NCBI RefSeq assembly: GCF_009389715.1
Contig: NC_052397.1
Location: 17,928,129 to 17,992,128 of the forward strand
Source of the DNA: Phoenix dactylifera
Taxonomy: Eukaryota; Streptophyta; Magnoliopsida; Arecales; Arecaceae
Direction: 5' to 3'
Length of the DNA: 64,000 nt
Of this stretch, positions 52,201 to 64,000 are shown piece by piece. The notes under the pieces were generated by a model. The model made no database searches. It was not told the origin of the DNA and saw only the letters and a list, made by a program, of their open reading frames with translations. Both the position numbers and the translations under genes were made by a program. The stretch's first letter is position 1; each line of letters begins with the position of its first letter.

Positions 52201-55200
52201 TCACTTAGATTTTCTTTTCCTTTATCAGAAAGTATAAGAACTGCAATCTGTGAAAGCAATAAGTGAATGATGACAGGTTCAAGACCAAGCATCATATGTA
52301 GCTGTTTGGATGTTCTCTGGAAATTAAATGAACAAATTATTCACATAATAGCATCCATTAGTGTGTACTTTATAAATTACTCTCCAACTCTCTCTAGATT
52401 TACATACGTAGTGAACTTGAGTCATTCAGGACTAAAATGACATTGAGATAATAGCAAAGCTTATTTTAGAAATAATCTGAATGGTTGCTGGGAGAAAGAT
52501 CCATACCCCTTTTCTTAGAAAGTAGACTCAGTAACAAACATCTGGGGACAGGGCAAGACTTCACAATTACTTGATCATGATTCCACTCCTTTGTACAAAA
52601 CAATGCAAAGCATTTTCATCATCACTACTGGTAGTGAATGTTTTTGATAGTTACATCTAATCGCATTTTGACCTTAAACTGCATGTTGTTTCCATGGTGG
52701 TATACAGAAGAAACCTTTCACCCATTACCATAATGGTGAAGTTAATTTTGACCACTAAAGAACCACCTTTTTGTTGACATATGGTGTTTTCCAGTTTTCC
52801 TAATTAATTAGATATTGCACAGCAAAGTAGCTCATTATTTCTTTCTTGCACAACATGGACTAATCCATCACAGATAAGGTATAACGACTACCAATCCTAC
52901 AACATAATCATAGTTTTGATGAAACAAAGAAGTGGTCTTTTATGAACTTTAAAATGTAACAATAAAAGGTTATCATCACATTATTCTGGAATTTCCATTA
53001 GTAACATATGTAAAAAAATTTTGGTGAGCTGGATCCAATGCGAATGGTCCATAGGGACATGACCACTAACAACAATCACAATTTGTTTCATGTTCTTGTA
53101 CAGGGATCACCATGACAGACCGTAGGCCTTTCTTTTCTGTTGTGGCTGTTATTGTTATTGTTTCTTCCATACACACCATTTTGCTTGCTGATTTTGAGAT
53201 CGTCTGTACCATACCTGTGCCTGTAATCTTGCTTATGTACTACTTATATTTGTGTGCTTGTAATCTTCTTTTCTGGATATGGTTCCAGGGTTATCTGGTT
53301 GGCAACCCGATAACAGATGAGAAGTTTGATAAAGGAGCGTTTGTCCCATATGCGCATGGGATGGCAATTATATCTGACGAACTTTATGAGGTGAAAGAAT
53401 TTATCCAACCATTTTCCTAGATTATGTCAAACCCTTTATGCTTTCCTTGGGAACACTTAACATCATCAACATCTTGAGCAATCAGAATCCATGTTAAGCA
53501 ATCCATTACTGAGGTTTGTCAGATGCATCAAACAAAGGATTCCTTGACTTTTTTGTTAATGGTTGATGTAAATAAGTTGTTGGAAGGCAAGTATCACATC
53601 ATAGAGATTGTTCAATAAATAGATAAACCTCTTTTGCAAGATATCTGATGATGGTCTCTATTGGACAATGTCCGTTGATGTGTCTGTTAGTTTATATCAT
53701 GAATTTTCATTAAACTCTTTCCTTTATATCAATTCTAGCTCATGTGCAATTTATTGATAATTTGTAGTAAAATTATATTATTATTTTAAATTTGATTTAC
53801 AGAATTCTAAACATCATGCTGACATTAAATAGTCAAAGTAGCATTCAGAAAGCAACCATTAAAATGGCACCATAATTATTGCATATGAATTTTATTATAG
53901 ATATTGCTACTTTGAAGTTGGGTACATGTCCCAGCTTCCCCACAACAATAATAGTAATTTGGGAAACTCGTCACAGATATTATATAATATCCAAGCCTAA
54001 TGCTCTTGAGTTGTTTACACTATGACTTCTTATTATGAAGAACTGCATTAGTATTACAGAGTTTTGGGAGAAGGTATATAATATTTAATTCTGTACTATT
54101 TCTTTCTTTCAGTCAACCAAGAAAAGTTGTGGAGGAGAATATACTAGTCCTAGAAATGAACAATGTGCAAACTATCTGCAGTCTGTAATTGAGGTGAGTG
54201 CGCTATTCACTCTTAAAAGTAAAACAACTGTTTTGACCTCTTTAACTGGAAATGGGTTTTTGGAAACATGCAGTGTATTGAGGGAATAAACTTATTCCAA
54301 ATTTTGGAGCCAGTGTGCTTTGACGTCGTGAGCTTAAAGCCCAGCATGGTTGCAGCATATAGCAGGAGATTGCTTAAAGAGGATATTGAAAAGTTTCCTT
54401 TGTTAAAATCTGACCTTCCTTTGGAGTGTAGAGTAAATCCCTAGCCCTCCAACACAATCTAACACATGCACCAACACTTTCAGATGTTATCAAGTGTCGT
54501 AATATGTATTTTCTAAACTCTTCTTTGAATGTGCTTAAAGGCATTAGCATCTTAAAATGCATTTAGACTTTTGAGGCTGCTTCTTATCCCTGCATTCAGG
54601 TTGAAACTTGATCCTTGTTCGAAACTTCGGTTTAGAATCTTGCTATGTGTAAATATTGGTTCATCTGATTCTTCATATATGATTGCTTGTACATGCATCC
54701 ATGTTGTTTCATGTGTGAAATAACTGCTGATGTTTATGCATTTATGTGTGCTTGCTTGTGCATTCTAATATGTGCAATCAGGTGCAGCTGTGCAGGTGTT
54801 CATCTTTGTACTAATGTGTATGGGCTTGTTAAATAGTGCAAACGGACCTCCACATGTGCACTTAGATTTGCCCCTATTTTCTTTTATACATGCTAAATCA
54901 TGTAAAGATTGTTGGCTTGCATAAAATTTGAAATTGTTGATGCTTTTCTTGGACAAGAAATCTCACTGTTTCTAGCCTTGTATTTTGTTACAGAGTTCTG
55001 CATACTTGCTTTCCTACTTCTGGACAGACAATGATACTGTTAGAGAGGCTCTCAATATTCGTAAGGTAGTATACCTGATTATCTTCACTTCTGAGCTGTA
55101 TGTAGTGAAATTAACAGTGTAACATAAAATCTCATCGTGCATGTTATGTATTTCTGCTACACAAATTTAACATTCTAAGGGTAGTAATAAGACAAAAGTT

Positions 55201-57083
55201 TGCCAAAGTTACTCGTGGGATATTTTTGCGCGGTAATTGGTGAAGTGTACTTGATCTGTGTACTAATCCTTTCATTTTAAAAAGGATCTTGCTGCATAGA
55301 AGCCTGTCAAATGTACTTGATCTGTGTATTAATCCTTCCCTTTTAGAGAATTTCTTAACAGTCCCTGAAAAGATATGGTTCACTACACAGAGTCCTTGAA
55401 GTCTGGTTACCACAGATAGAGCAGACATTCGAGGAATCTGCGCTAATTGATGTTCAAGTTATTACCTTTGCCAAATATCTCGACCATGTTAGCCCTAAAT
55501 TATGTACATCTTTTTTGCAATAAGTCCCTAAAATCTTTGTGACTGGCATATTAATCCGTCGGTTCTTTTAAAATGTGCATATCATTCGTTGTAATTTAAC
55601 GTGGAAGCTGTCCAGAGGAATGAAGTATGAGAGACAGTTTTCTTTTTTCGTTTTTTCTTTATATTATGTGGAAGGAAGAGGGGGGTGCGGGAAATAATGG
55701 GATGAGGGAAACTCTTGGCCTAAATTGCTGAAATCTGACTAAGGAAGAACTTTATTTTATAGCTCTCCCTTATCCCCCATGGTAGTCAAAAGCATGTAAG
55801 TCATATTACAATTCTGGTAACCCTTGACCACAAAATGGTTAAACTAGGCAAGGACTTATAAATGTCTTGACAGGTATAACTTTTAGAGATTAATATGCAA
55901 TTTTGAAGAATTGAGGAATTGTTAAGGAAATAATAGAATTTTAGGGTTATTTTGCTTGGATAGTTTTGCATTCGGGGCTACCAGCATAGTATATTTATCT
56001 TCACCAATCAGATAAATATGTTCTGTTTTTGAATTACCGAAGGATGTGTGTGAATTCTGTCCAGGAACTGAGTAAGATTAAACAGTATACCAGTATGGAA
56101 ACCCCTCATTCAGGTTACGATGCGGCACCAGTAAATCAGCTCTCTTAGTAGTTATGAGAATACAAGAAATACATGTGACATAGAGCTCTACTTTTTAGAA
56201 GCACATTTTAATATTTGCTTGCACACTAGATGAATGATTGCCATTCAATAGTCTTAGTCAAATGTTGTTAGTGGATTACCATAGAATGTCTTCATTTTAT
56301 TTGTTAAACGGCTTGCTCATGGTTGTATAATTCAATCAAGCAGAGTAAAATTTATTCCAGTTTAGATATAAGTGATGAAAAATGGAGTGAAGACACATAT
56401 TTTTGACGATGCCAAACAGGGGACAGTGCAACATTGGCAGAGATGCAACCATGACCTACTTTATACATACGATATCCCAAGTTCTATAAAGTTTCATCTG
56501 AATCTGACAAGCAGAGGTTACCGAGCGTTGGTATACAGGTGAAGTACCTACACGTTTCGCATGATTAGATATATTAATTTTACCTGCTATACTAAATTTT
56601 CTATTGTTCCATGCCAAAATGTTATTATTTGATGCTGCTTTTCTTATGCAGTGGTGATCACGACATGGGTGTATCTTTTGTGGGCACGCAAGGATGGATT
56701 AGATCTCTCAACTTCTCCATCGTGGATGACTGGCGGCCATGGTCTGTAGATGGGCAAGTCGCAGGGTGATCTCTTGTTACGCTAACCAATTTCATTAGGG
56801 AGCTTCATATTATAGTTCTTTAAAGCGTGTGATTATAAATCTTGATGTTCGCTTGTCAGGTTCACGAGGACTTACTCAAATAACCTGACTTTTGCAACTG
56901 TGAAGGTAAACAGTAATTTTCCTGCCCATAGTAGGAGATCATAAGGTACTTCATTGGAATGATGATGTTTTATCCACAGTTTTATTCTTGTCCTTGTAGG
57001 GTGCGGGACACACAGCTCCAGAATACCGGCCAAAAGAGTGCTTGGCTATGCTTCAAAGGTGGATTTCTGGCGCCCCTCTGTAA
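49205..57083 (+). CDS. SCPL gene E, type I, complete, apparent chimera
   Basis: Fourteen GT-AG exons give an uninterrupted 477-aa frame: 49205-49374, 49481-49626, 51115-51191, 51253-51375, 51480-51582, 52062-52099, 53289-53390, 54113-54193, 54274-54432, 54994-55065, 56420-56538, 56652-56765, 56860-56905, 57000-57083. It has a signal peptide, Ser191 in GDSYSG, Asp in SGDHD and His454 in [11 protein letters not shown]. The first six exons form a separate lineage (for example [17 protein letters not shown], and [13 protein letters not shown] where B and C have [13 protein letters not shown]). From within intron 6 onward it is nearly identical to C, including MGVSFVGTQ. This suggests a gene whose 3' half was replaced or joined by unequal crossing over. 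The Pro before GGPGCS is next to the oxyanion-hole region and could affect substrate choice. Function is inferred as for B. Confidence 0.92.
50505..51030. repeat. GGGC-rich degenerate repeat in intron 2 of E
   Basis: About 0.5 kb rich in variants of GGGCTCGGGCCGG and its complement. At the matching place B (about 6600-7090) and C (about 16790-17130) hold a different sequence rich in related words (CAACTTGAA, TTGGGTCAAGCTC). It is probably an old repeat of unknown class; no ends or target duplication could be fixed. Confidence 0.35.
55463..55720. other. Extra segment in intron 10 of E
   Basis: Same block as 21467-21730 in C, absent from B; its G-rich microsatellite is shorter here. No clear transposon ends. 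Confidence 0.45.
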
Positions 57084-58938
57084 CATGATTATCCTCCATA
57101 ATTAACCCCAAAATCAGCAGTAGCCTGATTATAATCTGCGGGCTTGGGGTCAACTGATTTTCTATGGGACAAAAAGTACTTATAAGGAGTCCCAGAATTG
57201 GAAAGAAGAGCTACCAAGATTCCAGAGTAATTCATCTTCAAAATTGTGAACCCTTATGCATACACCAGCTTCGTTGCATCTTGATTGTTTTTCCAAGGAA
57301 AGACTGCCAGTAGAATGGGCAGAATAGAAGATTGCCATTATCCAACTATTCATTATAAAAATAAAAAAGCGTCCACTTCTTGGACTATTGCTTCTTCGAT
57401 TTAAATAGTATGGTCCTTGTAGCCTAGTTTCATAGCTTAGGTTCGGTTTGGTTAGGATATGCCAGATTATCAAATACTTTGAAAATTTTTGAAAATTATT
57501 TATTTGAGAAAATGGTTATAGGAAGAAATAAATTTTACCATATCTAGCTGGCAGAAAAGTTAATTTAAAAAATGAGCGGAAAAAAAATACTATATTCGAT
57601 TGGATATAATCTTATATAAAAATATTATCAAAATTTTTACAATTCAAATTATAATATTTATTTGTTGTTGAATTTATTTATTGGCCATTTATCTTCCACT
57701 CATATAATGGTTGTGAATATAGTCCATTTTAAATATTGAAATATATAATAAATATTTTTAAATTAATTATACATATTAAATATATATATTATAAATAAAT
57801 TTTAGTATTTTTTAATTTTTTATTAAATAAATAACTGCACTATTAATTGATTAATTTAAAAAAAATAAATTATTAAATAGAAAATTAGACATTTGGAATT
57901 AGCGTAACTTATTGAGTTACTGAAAATGATCCCTTGGTTTATATTGTGAGTTAGGATTATTGTGGTTTGGACAATATTAAAAGAGAGCATGCGTGGGTTT
58001 CAATGAAAAAAAGTGGAGGTCTTAAATAATTCTTGGGGGTTGACTGCCTTTGGACATGGAGAAGAGGAGCACAGATTCCCACTCTAGCTCAAAATACTAG
58101 AATCGGGAACATGTCCATGTGGCGAAATATAAGATGAACGAAGTAGTTAATGGATGGCTGAGATCTCGTCTAACATGTGGTATTATGCAAAACTAACGGA
58201 GTATCTAATGGATGGTTGAGATCTCATATAAAATTGAAATAAAGGAAAATGGGCAATGTCACAAATTTGGAATTAAAAAACCAAACGTTAGGCGTGAGCT
58301 TTTTTTTTTCGCCTTCTTTGAAATAATTATAATTAGTAGGTGTGAGTTTTCGAACGAGTCGAGCTAGATGTAAGAAAATTTTACAGGTGAACTACGTAGA
58401 GGCAATCTATCGTCTATTGGTTAAGAGTGCAACTTCGTTCTCTCATCTATTTCTGCTTGGATGGACGCACTTGCAGCGGAGAAGTGCCGTCTCCGAACAC
58501 AAATGGTGCAAAGCCTAGGCCTCCGAAATCTACGAGCTTGCTTGAGTAGAAGACCCCACCACCCCATACGCCTACTGCCCATTCCATTGTAGGACGTTGG
58601 CCCTGCCGGAAATCAGTTGCAGGTCGTTCAATTTGAACAGGACTGAAGCCTGACTCAACAAACCTCCAGGCATGGTTGAACTGAATAACACTTACTGGAA
58701 CCAAACTCAAGTACCTGAATTCTTTTCAAACCTCGCCATCTTTTTGGCTCTCTAAGGCCAGTTTACTGCGTGTCTTTCCCCGCCTTCAGACAACCAACCC
58801 ATGGTTCCCGTAATATTGCACGAAGGTCACAGGACTGGTCACTCCATGCCAAACCTTCATCTAGATCATTTTAAAGAAGTTAGGACCCGGCCCTCGACGT
58901 CCAGCCTCAGCCCTGGGAGAGAAGAGCCCAAGCCCACC
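57084..58938. other. Intergenic spacer E-F
   Basis: A near-identical copy of 23098-24952: AT-rich part, the block shared with the B upstream region (about 58019-58346), then a segment with the unrecognised minus-strand frame and the probable promoter of F. Confidence 0.7.
58447..58710 (-). other. Unrecognised open frame upstream of F
   Basis: Copy of the minus-strand frame at 24467-24730, with the same length and translation as far as I can see. It lacks an ATG and has no recognised family; it may be a decayed exon. Confidence 0.3.
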
Positions 58939-61900
58939 ATGTCTCCTCTTCTTCGCTTGCTGCTCTGCTGTTGTTCCTGCTGGCCTCCGGTCCTCTCGGC
59001 AATCACTGTCTCTCGCCTCCCAGGCTTCCGCGGGGCTTTGCCCTTCTACTTAGAAACCGGGTGAGCCCAAGTAATCCATGCTGGTCTCTTGTTTCCTATG
59101 GTCTGGTTTGTGGCTGTGGACGCTCCATTCTTGCCTTGTTTATGTTACACCATAGGTACGCGACTGTGGACGAGGTTAACGACTCACAACTCTTCTATTA
59201 CTTCATCAAGTCTGAGGGAAACCCAGAAGAGGACCCTCTCTTGCTTTGGCTCTCCGGCGGACCCGGGTGCTCCTCCTTCTCTGCTCTTGCTTTCGAGATT
59301 GGTATTGTAATTAACCTTTCGGTCAAAGATTTAGATACGTCATGAGTTATCTTGTGATCTTTGTTCAATGGGATCGGGGCATAAAAGTCCTGACTGCTGC
59401 TACTTTGTAATTTTCAAGAATATGGATATTGAATTATCAATTAATCTTTTCGGCAATCACAAATCATTTATCATTTCAAACTGTTGGGTCGGGATTGATT
59501 CCTAACATGTTGTGCACAGGTCCTGTTCAATTTGAGATTGCTGAATATAATGGGAGCTTGCCAACTCTAGTTTTGAATCCGTATTCCTGGACGAAGGCAA
59601 GCAGCCCTATTGAGCCCCTTAAAATAGTTTAGTTTTTTTTACTGATTTATGATTTTCAGGTCTCCAACATTATCTTTCTTGACTCCCCCATTGGAACTGG
59701 GTTCTCATTCTCCAGAAGCACCAAAGGTTATGAAGTTGGGGATGTCATATCATCAAAACAAATCTACACCTTTCTCAGAAAGGTGAAAAAACCTACCTTA
59801 TGTCAATCATGCTGCTTGTTAAGCAAAATTGGAAGGCAAATGCTGGGCAATGAATATAACATTCCTCTCGACTTGTAATGTAGTGGTTCAAGGATCATCC
59901 CCGATTCCTCTCCAATCCTCTCTACATTGCTGGTGATTCATATGGTGGGAAGATTGTTCCAGTTGTCGCACAGGAGATATCGCAAGGTGAACTCTTATGG
60001 ATTTTCTTCTCCACATCTCCTGGTATCCAGAATGAAAAATGTGGAGCTCATCTAATCAAAGGAGTATCCAACTGCTCATTTCATTAATATAATTATCTGG
60101 AATCAAATTGGAAGCTTTTTTCTTTCTGCATCTGTTAAAGGTGCGGTCGCATTATCTTGTGGTTTATATCATACCATAAAACAATGCATAATGCCTAATA
60201 AACTAACATATAGTGACTTTTCTGGTTGACAATTCTTCAGTAACTAGCTGCATTGTTCATTCTTGCCTTCAAAATGATGATTACGGTATCCACCCTGGGA
60301 CTGTTTTGAGAAATAAATTTTAGGTTGTGACCCAAAGGTTGTATGCAGAAGTATGTTGCATACTAACCAAGAAAAAATAGCCCAGCTGCCTATTATTTTT
60401 AACATTTAGTTAGTTATTTATATTTTCTTTTGAAATGATTTTGTTTGCATATTGTCGCGTACATACGATTGAATTCACTCTGTATCAACGATACATTGTT
60501 TGTTTGTTTGCCATTGCACCATAATCAGAACTAAGAAAATAGTTGGTAAGACTTCTAAACATCCTGTCATGGTGGGTACTTTGACTTCCATCAAAGAGAA
60601 TACAAATAAGCAACTAGATGCGCCCAGACCTATATGCATGAGTCCAGATTGTCTTGCTTTGTCAAATCAGTGTATAGACTTACAGAACTTCTGAAGCTTG
60701 ATTTGTTTGTTTGAGGAAAAGTTATTTTGATTTGTTGAATGAGCTTTGATGCATTTTCAGTTGGGTTATGTCATAGGTATTGAAACTGGACAGCAGCCAC
60801 TTCTTAATCTAAAGGTATTGTCTTTAACTTCAGGAAAAAGATTCTACCATTTATACTTGTCAATCAAATCCTTTTTGCTGCATAATTTTCTTCTTTCTTG
60901 CACTATAATAACTTCAAAGAATTTCAATTCAGGATTTTAGCGCATTTTTTTCTAGTTAAGTATATTAATGCATCCTTGACCAAAAAAGAGGAAAAAAAAA
61001 TCATTATGAACTGCACATAATCTATCAAAGTAGGTTGTCATGCTGAGAGGAATCTGTAAAAGATCATGTTAATGGAGAATGCTGGTTGCAGTTGCAATAA
61101 ATGTTGGGGGAGGATACATAGACCTCAACATTGATAGTTGAGTGAGGCTTCTTTTCTGTTCCTTTTTCGGATTTCTTATTAATGTCCTGGAGGTAATTGA
61201 TTGTACTTAATACAGAACATAGGTAATGGAAAGAATACAAAGTAAACATTAATAGAAGAGAAAGGGGATGAGTAGGCATGGATGAGGATAATATCCTACT
61301 ATCCGAAGTTGATATGAATGTGATGTGTTGCACTTAAATTGCTACATAATATGCACTTTAATGTATTCTCAATTGGTGTTTCTACATAATATTGCTAACA
61401 AACTGGGAGGCTTCGTCCTACCCCAAGCGGTGCAGAGCAAAGGAAGCATACCGCAACAAGTGGGATTTTTATTAGTTGTCTGATCTTTTGCAATGTAGCG
61501 ATTTTGATGTATCAAGAATCAACAATATGAGGAGCTATAACTTGCTTTTGAGTTCACATTCAAATGGCAGGTGACTTTGAAAAATGAATTTAAATGCTGC
61601 TTATGTTTCTTTTGCATAAGTAGGCTATAGTTTTTATCGACAATATAATATGCTGCGAAAAAACTGACAGAGGATTCATGATTTCTTTTTTAAAAAAATC
61701 TACCATAGAATACTGGTTGATCTTGATTCTGTCATAGCTGTTCCAGTAAGGTATTTTTTGATATGTGACTATATGCCCTAAATAATATGAGAACATTGTT
61801 ATCTCATATCCTTAAGGTTGTAACGACCATTTGTTCTATTGATTTCAGGGTTATCTGATCGGAAACCCTTTAACAGGTGAAAGAATTGATGTCAATTCCC

Positions 61901-63375
61901 GGGTCCCTTACGCTTGCCAAGTTGGTATCATATCGGATGAACTCTATGAGGTGATGTCTTCAGGCACCTTTTTTAGTCTGTTAGAGACAATTATGTTCCA
62001 TATGCAGAACCAAGACAGCATAGACTCTTTTCCTATTTGCTATCTAGCAGCCGGTGCTAAACATTGTGGGATAGCTAACAGTATCCTATGCAATGATGTG
62101 GAACATATTAAGATAACCATTTTTTCTTTCCTCTAAAGGGTTCAAAAATTGGTGCCAATATCGATGTCAGTATAGTCTAAGATTTTAATATGGCTTTTAA
62201 AGTTCCGTGTTCTGTTTGTCAGAACTGAGATTGTATCTAATTGTATGTGTGATGTATGATTAATTTAACTGAGATAACCTTGTTGAGCTCTCTGCAAAGT
62301 GAATTGAATAGTGTTTCTTTTGCTCCATTTCTTAAAATAAATGAAAGGGACAACCTTGTTGGGTTTTCATTCTTTCTGCTGGTTAATATGGATGGCTTCC
62401 CTTTTTGGAATATGAATCGATTTTCCTTGAAACTTTTCTGAAAAACAGTAACGGAAAACATGTCCTTGAACCATATCTTTATTTGTTGTATGCATATGCA
62501 GAAAAATGGTTTTGCTTTCAAAACATCATTCATCCAGGCAGCCACAGTTTTGGTTAGCTGCATTAGGTACAAGTAGGCAGGCAAAAGCATATGTTGCATA
62601 TATAGATTCTGCTGTCTTCCAGGTTTTCTGCTTTTACTAACCTGCAATTGGAGAAAACAAATGTGCAGATTAAATAATTTTATGTTTTCTTTCTTATCAG
62701 CTGACAGAGAAGAACTGTGAAGGAGAAGATTATGAACATCCAGTTGGTGCGCAGTGTGTTGCAACTCTTGAAGTAGTTGCAGAGGTGAGAAAGCTTCTTG
62801 CTCATGTTGATTTTTTACTCAAAACAACAATGGTGAAGCTGATGTCTTCTCTATGCAGCAGTTTTTTCAAGAGATTGACTATACCCATATCTTAGCGCCT
62901 AAATGTTCTCTGACATCACTGAAACCAAAGGCAGTGACTGGAGATAGAAGAATTCTCAAGGAAAACCATGACAAATACTTGATTCCTCCACCAGCTCCTG
63001 CTCTAGGTTGTAAGGTATGTCATCTCCCCCTCTTCGCTCTGTGTGTCTATGCATGTTCATGTGCATGCATGCCTATGTTTGTGCGCATGTGACCGGTCTA
63101 TCTATCTGACTATCATAGGGGTAGTGCAGATGCTACCACCCACACATGCATGGGTTAACAGTATATGGAAGCATTACACATGAACACATGCATATAATAT
63201 GTCGATACTATATGGAAGCATTATACATGGACATCTAATGATGCAATTTCCTAGATTTGCAATATGTTTTGAACATATTATCAGATATTATTTGTTCTTG
63301 CAGTCATATGCCCACTATTTGTCCTATTACTGGGCAAACAATCATGCCACTAAAGAGGCTCTCCACATCCAAAAG
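58939..63375 (+). CDS. SCPL gene F, type II, exons 1-10, continues past the window
   Basis: Exons 58939-59060, 59156-59301, 59520-59596, 59660-59782, 59884-59986, 60777-60814, 61849-61950, 62701-62784, 62859-63014 and 63304-63375 give 341 uninterrupted codons; exon 11 should start about 75 bp beyond the window. The signal peptide is [14 protein letters not shown]..., GGPGCSSF follows, and the nucleophile is Ser175 in GDSYGG. Asp and His lie in the missing exons but are present in D. Intron 3 has a GC donor (59597), as in D; the exon 3 length of 77 bp, equal to all sister genes, supports this. Exon 8 is whole, so F is likely the working type II copy. An upstream in-frame ATG (58801) would give a longer N terminus; 58939 was chosen for the signal peptide. 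Secreted SCPL acyltransferase or peptidase is inferred. Confidence 0.9.
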
Positions 63376-64000
63376 GTAAAATCTCTACAAACCCCTTTAC
63401 CCATAGACCACAATACTCAATCCAACTAAGCCTTAGTCCTAAATTAGTTGGGGTCAGCAGCTACATGAATTGTTTTCCTCTATTCCGCTCCATTGCCATA
63501 CTTTCTGAAAGATACATGCTCTGTTATTTTGATGGGGTTATTTTGCTGCTTCAAAATGGACATCATTCATAGAACCGGTGCAAGGTTTTAATTTTCTTTC
63601 TCCTTGGATCAGATGGATCGGTGCATTCTTAATGATGTGTACGTCTGCAAGGCATGAAAGTTTTTTTGGGAGCAAGACCCCCTTTTGATGATATCGAGAA
63701 AGGTCGAGAGATAACAACCCGAGATTAGGTGAGATAATGATGGAGGAGGTCTTGTCGGACTAAAACAACCAAAAGGATAGTGTAGAAGAGTGGAACCAAT
63801 GAAAAGAGATTTTTTTTCATACAAGCAATAAGATGAGGTTAATGTACTAAGGTCCACATTTTTTGCCTACCAAACAAAAAAAAGTGAGCGATGGAAGGAT
63901 GGTGGAAAACTTGAGATACCACTTTATTTTAAACGTGCATGGCTTTCATAGTTGCACGGTGGTCCTACCTTTATCTCCATTTCTTTTAGATAGTGATGTA

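Larger units (their letters stand above)
52780..64000 (+). repeat. Recent segmental duplication, right copy (3' half of E plus F)
   Basis: Parallel to 18780 onward at an offset of about 34.0 kb, with the same exons, introns and spacer and only scattered differences. It lacks the copia and LARD-like insertions seen in the left copy. It runs off the window. Confidence 0.8.

Overview
This is nuclear DNA of a flowering plant. Genes are split into many short exons with GT-AG introns, the spacers are AT-rich, and there are plant LTR retrotransposons. A monocot, perhaps a palm, is my guess from general look only. Nothing suggests bacterial or viral DNA apart from transposon fossils. All host genes read on the + strand.

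The window is a tandem array of at least six serine carboxypeptidase-like (SCPL, peptidase family S10) genes, which I call A to F. A is a 3' part (exons at 298-1556). B (4831-12887), C (15661-23097) and E (49205-57083) are complete 14-exon genes of one subtype (type I, 476-477 aa). D (24953-44423) and F (58939 to beyond the window end) are a second subtype (type II, 461 aa expected for D without its insertion). Each complete gene gives an uninterrupted frame when I join exons at consensus splice sites, and exon lengths agree almost exactly between genes. All have an N-terminal signal peptide, the GGPGCS oxyanion region, a Ser nucleophile in GDSYSG (type I) or GDSYGG (type II), SGDHD with the catalytic Asp, and [11 protein letters not shown] with the catalytic His. 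The GDSYSG form is known from plant SCPL acyltransferases that use glucose esters, so a specialised-metabolism acyltransferase cluster is a reasonable inference, but substrates cannot be read from the sequence.

The array grew in steps. The newest step is a direct duplication of about 17 kb (before later insertions) carrying the 3' half of a type I gene plus a whole type II gene. It produced C/D and E/F, now about 34 kb apart and almost identical. Its junction falls inside intron 6 of C and E, so E looks like a chimera. After that duplication the D copy took at least two insertions that F lacks: a young Ty1/copia element (28758-34550) in coding exon 8, which inactivates D, and a 7.9-kb non-autonomous, non-coding LTR element with 2.2-kb LTRs (35236-43111) in intron 10. 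A 3.2-kb solo LTR in reverse orientation (44618-47861) sits just downstream of D. All three have TG...CA ends and 5-bp target-site duplications. Smaller fossils include a TRIM in intron 2 of B with a remnant in C.

I saw no tRNA, rRNA, CRISPR or other RNA gene. Spacers are described below; most are AT-rich and parallel to each other because the array is duplicated.
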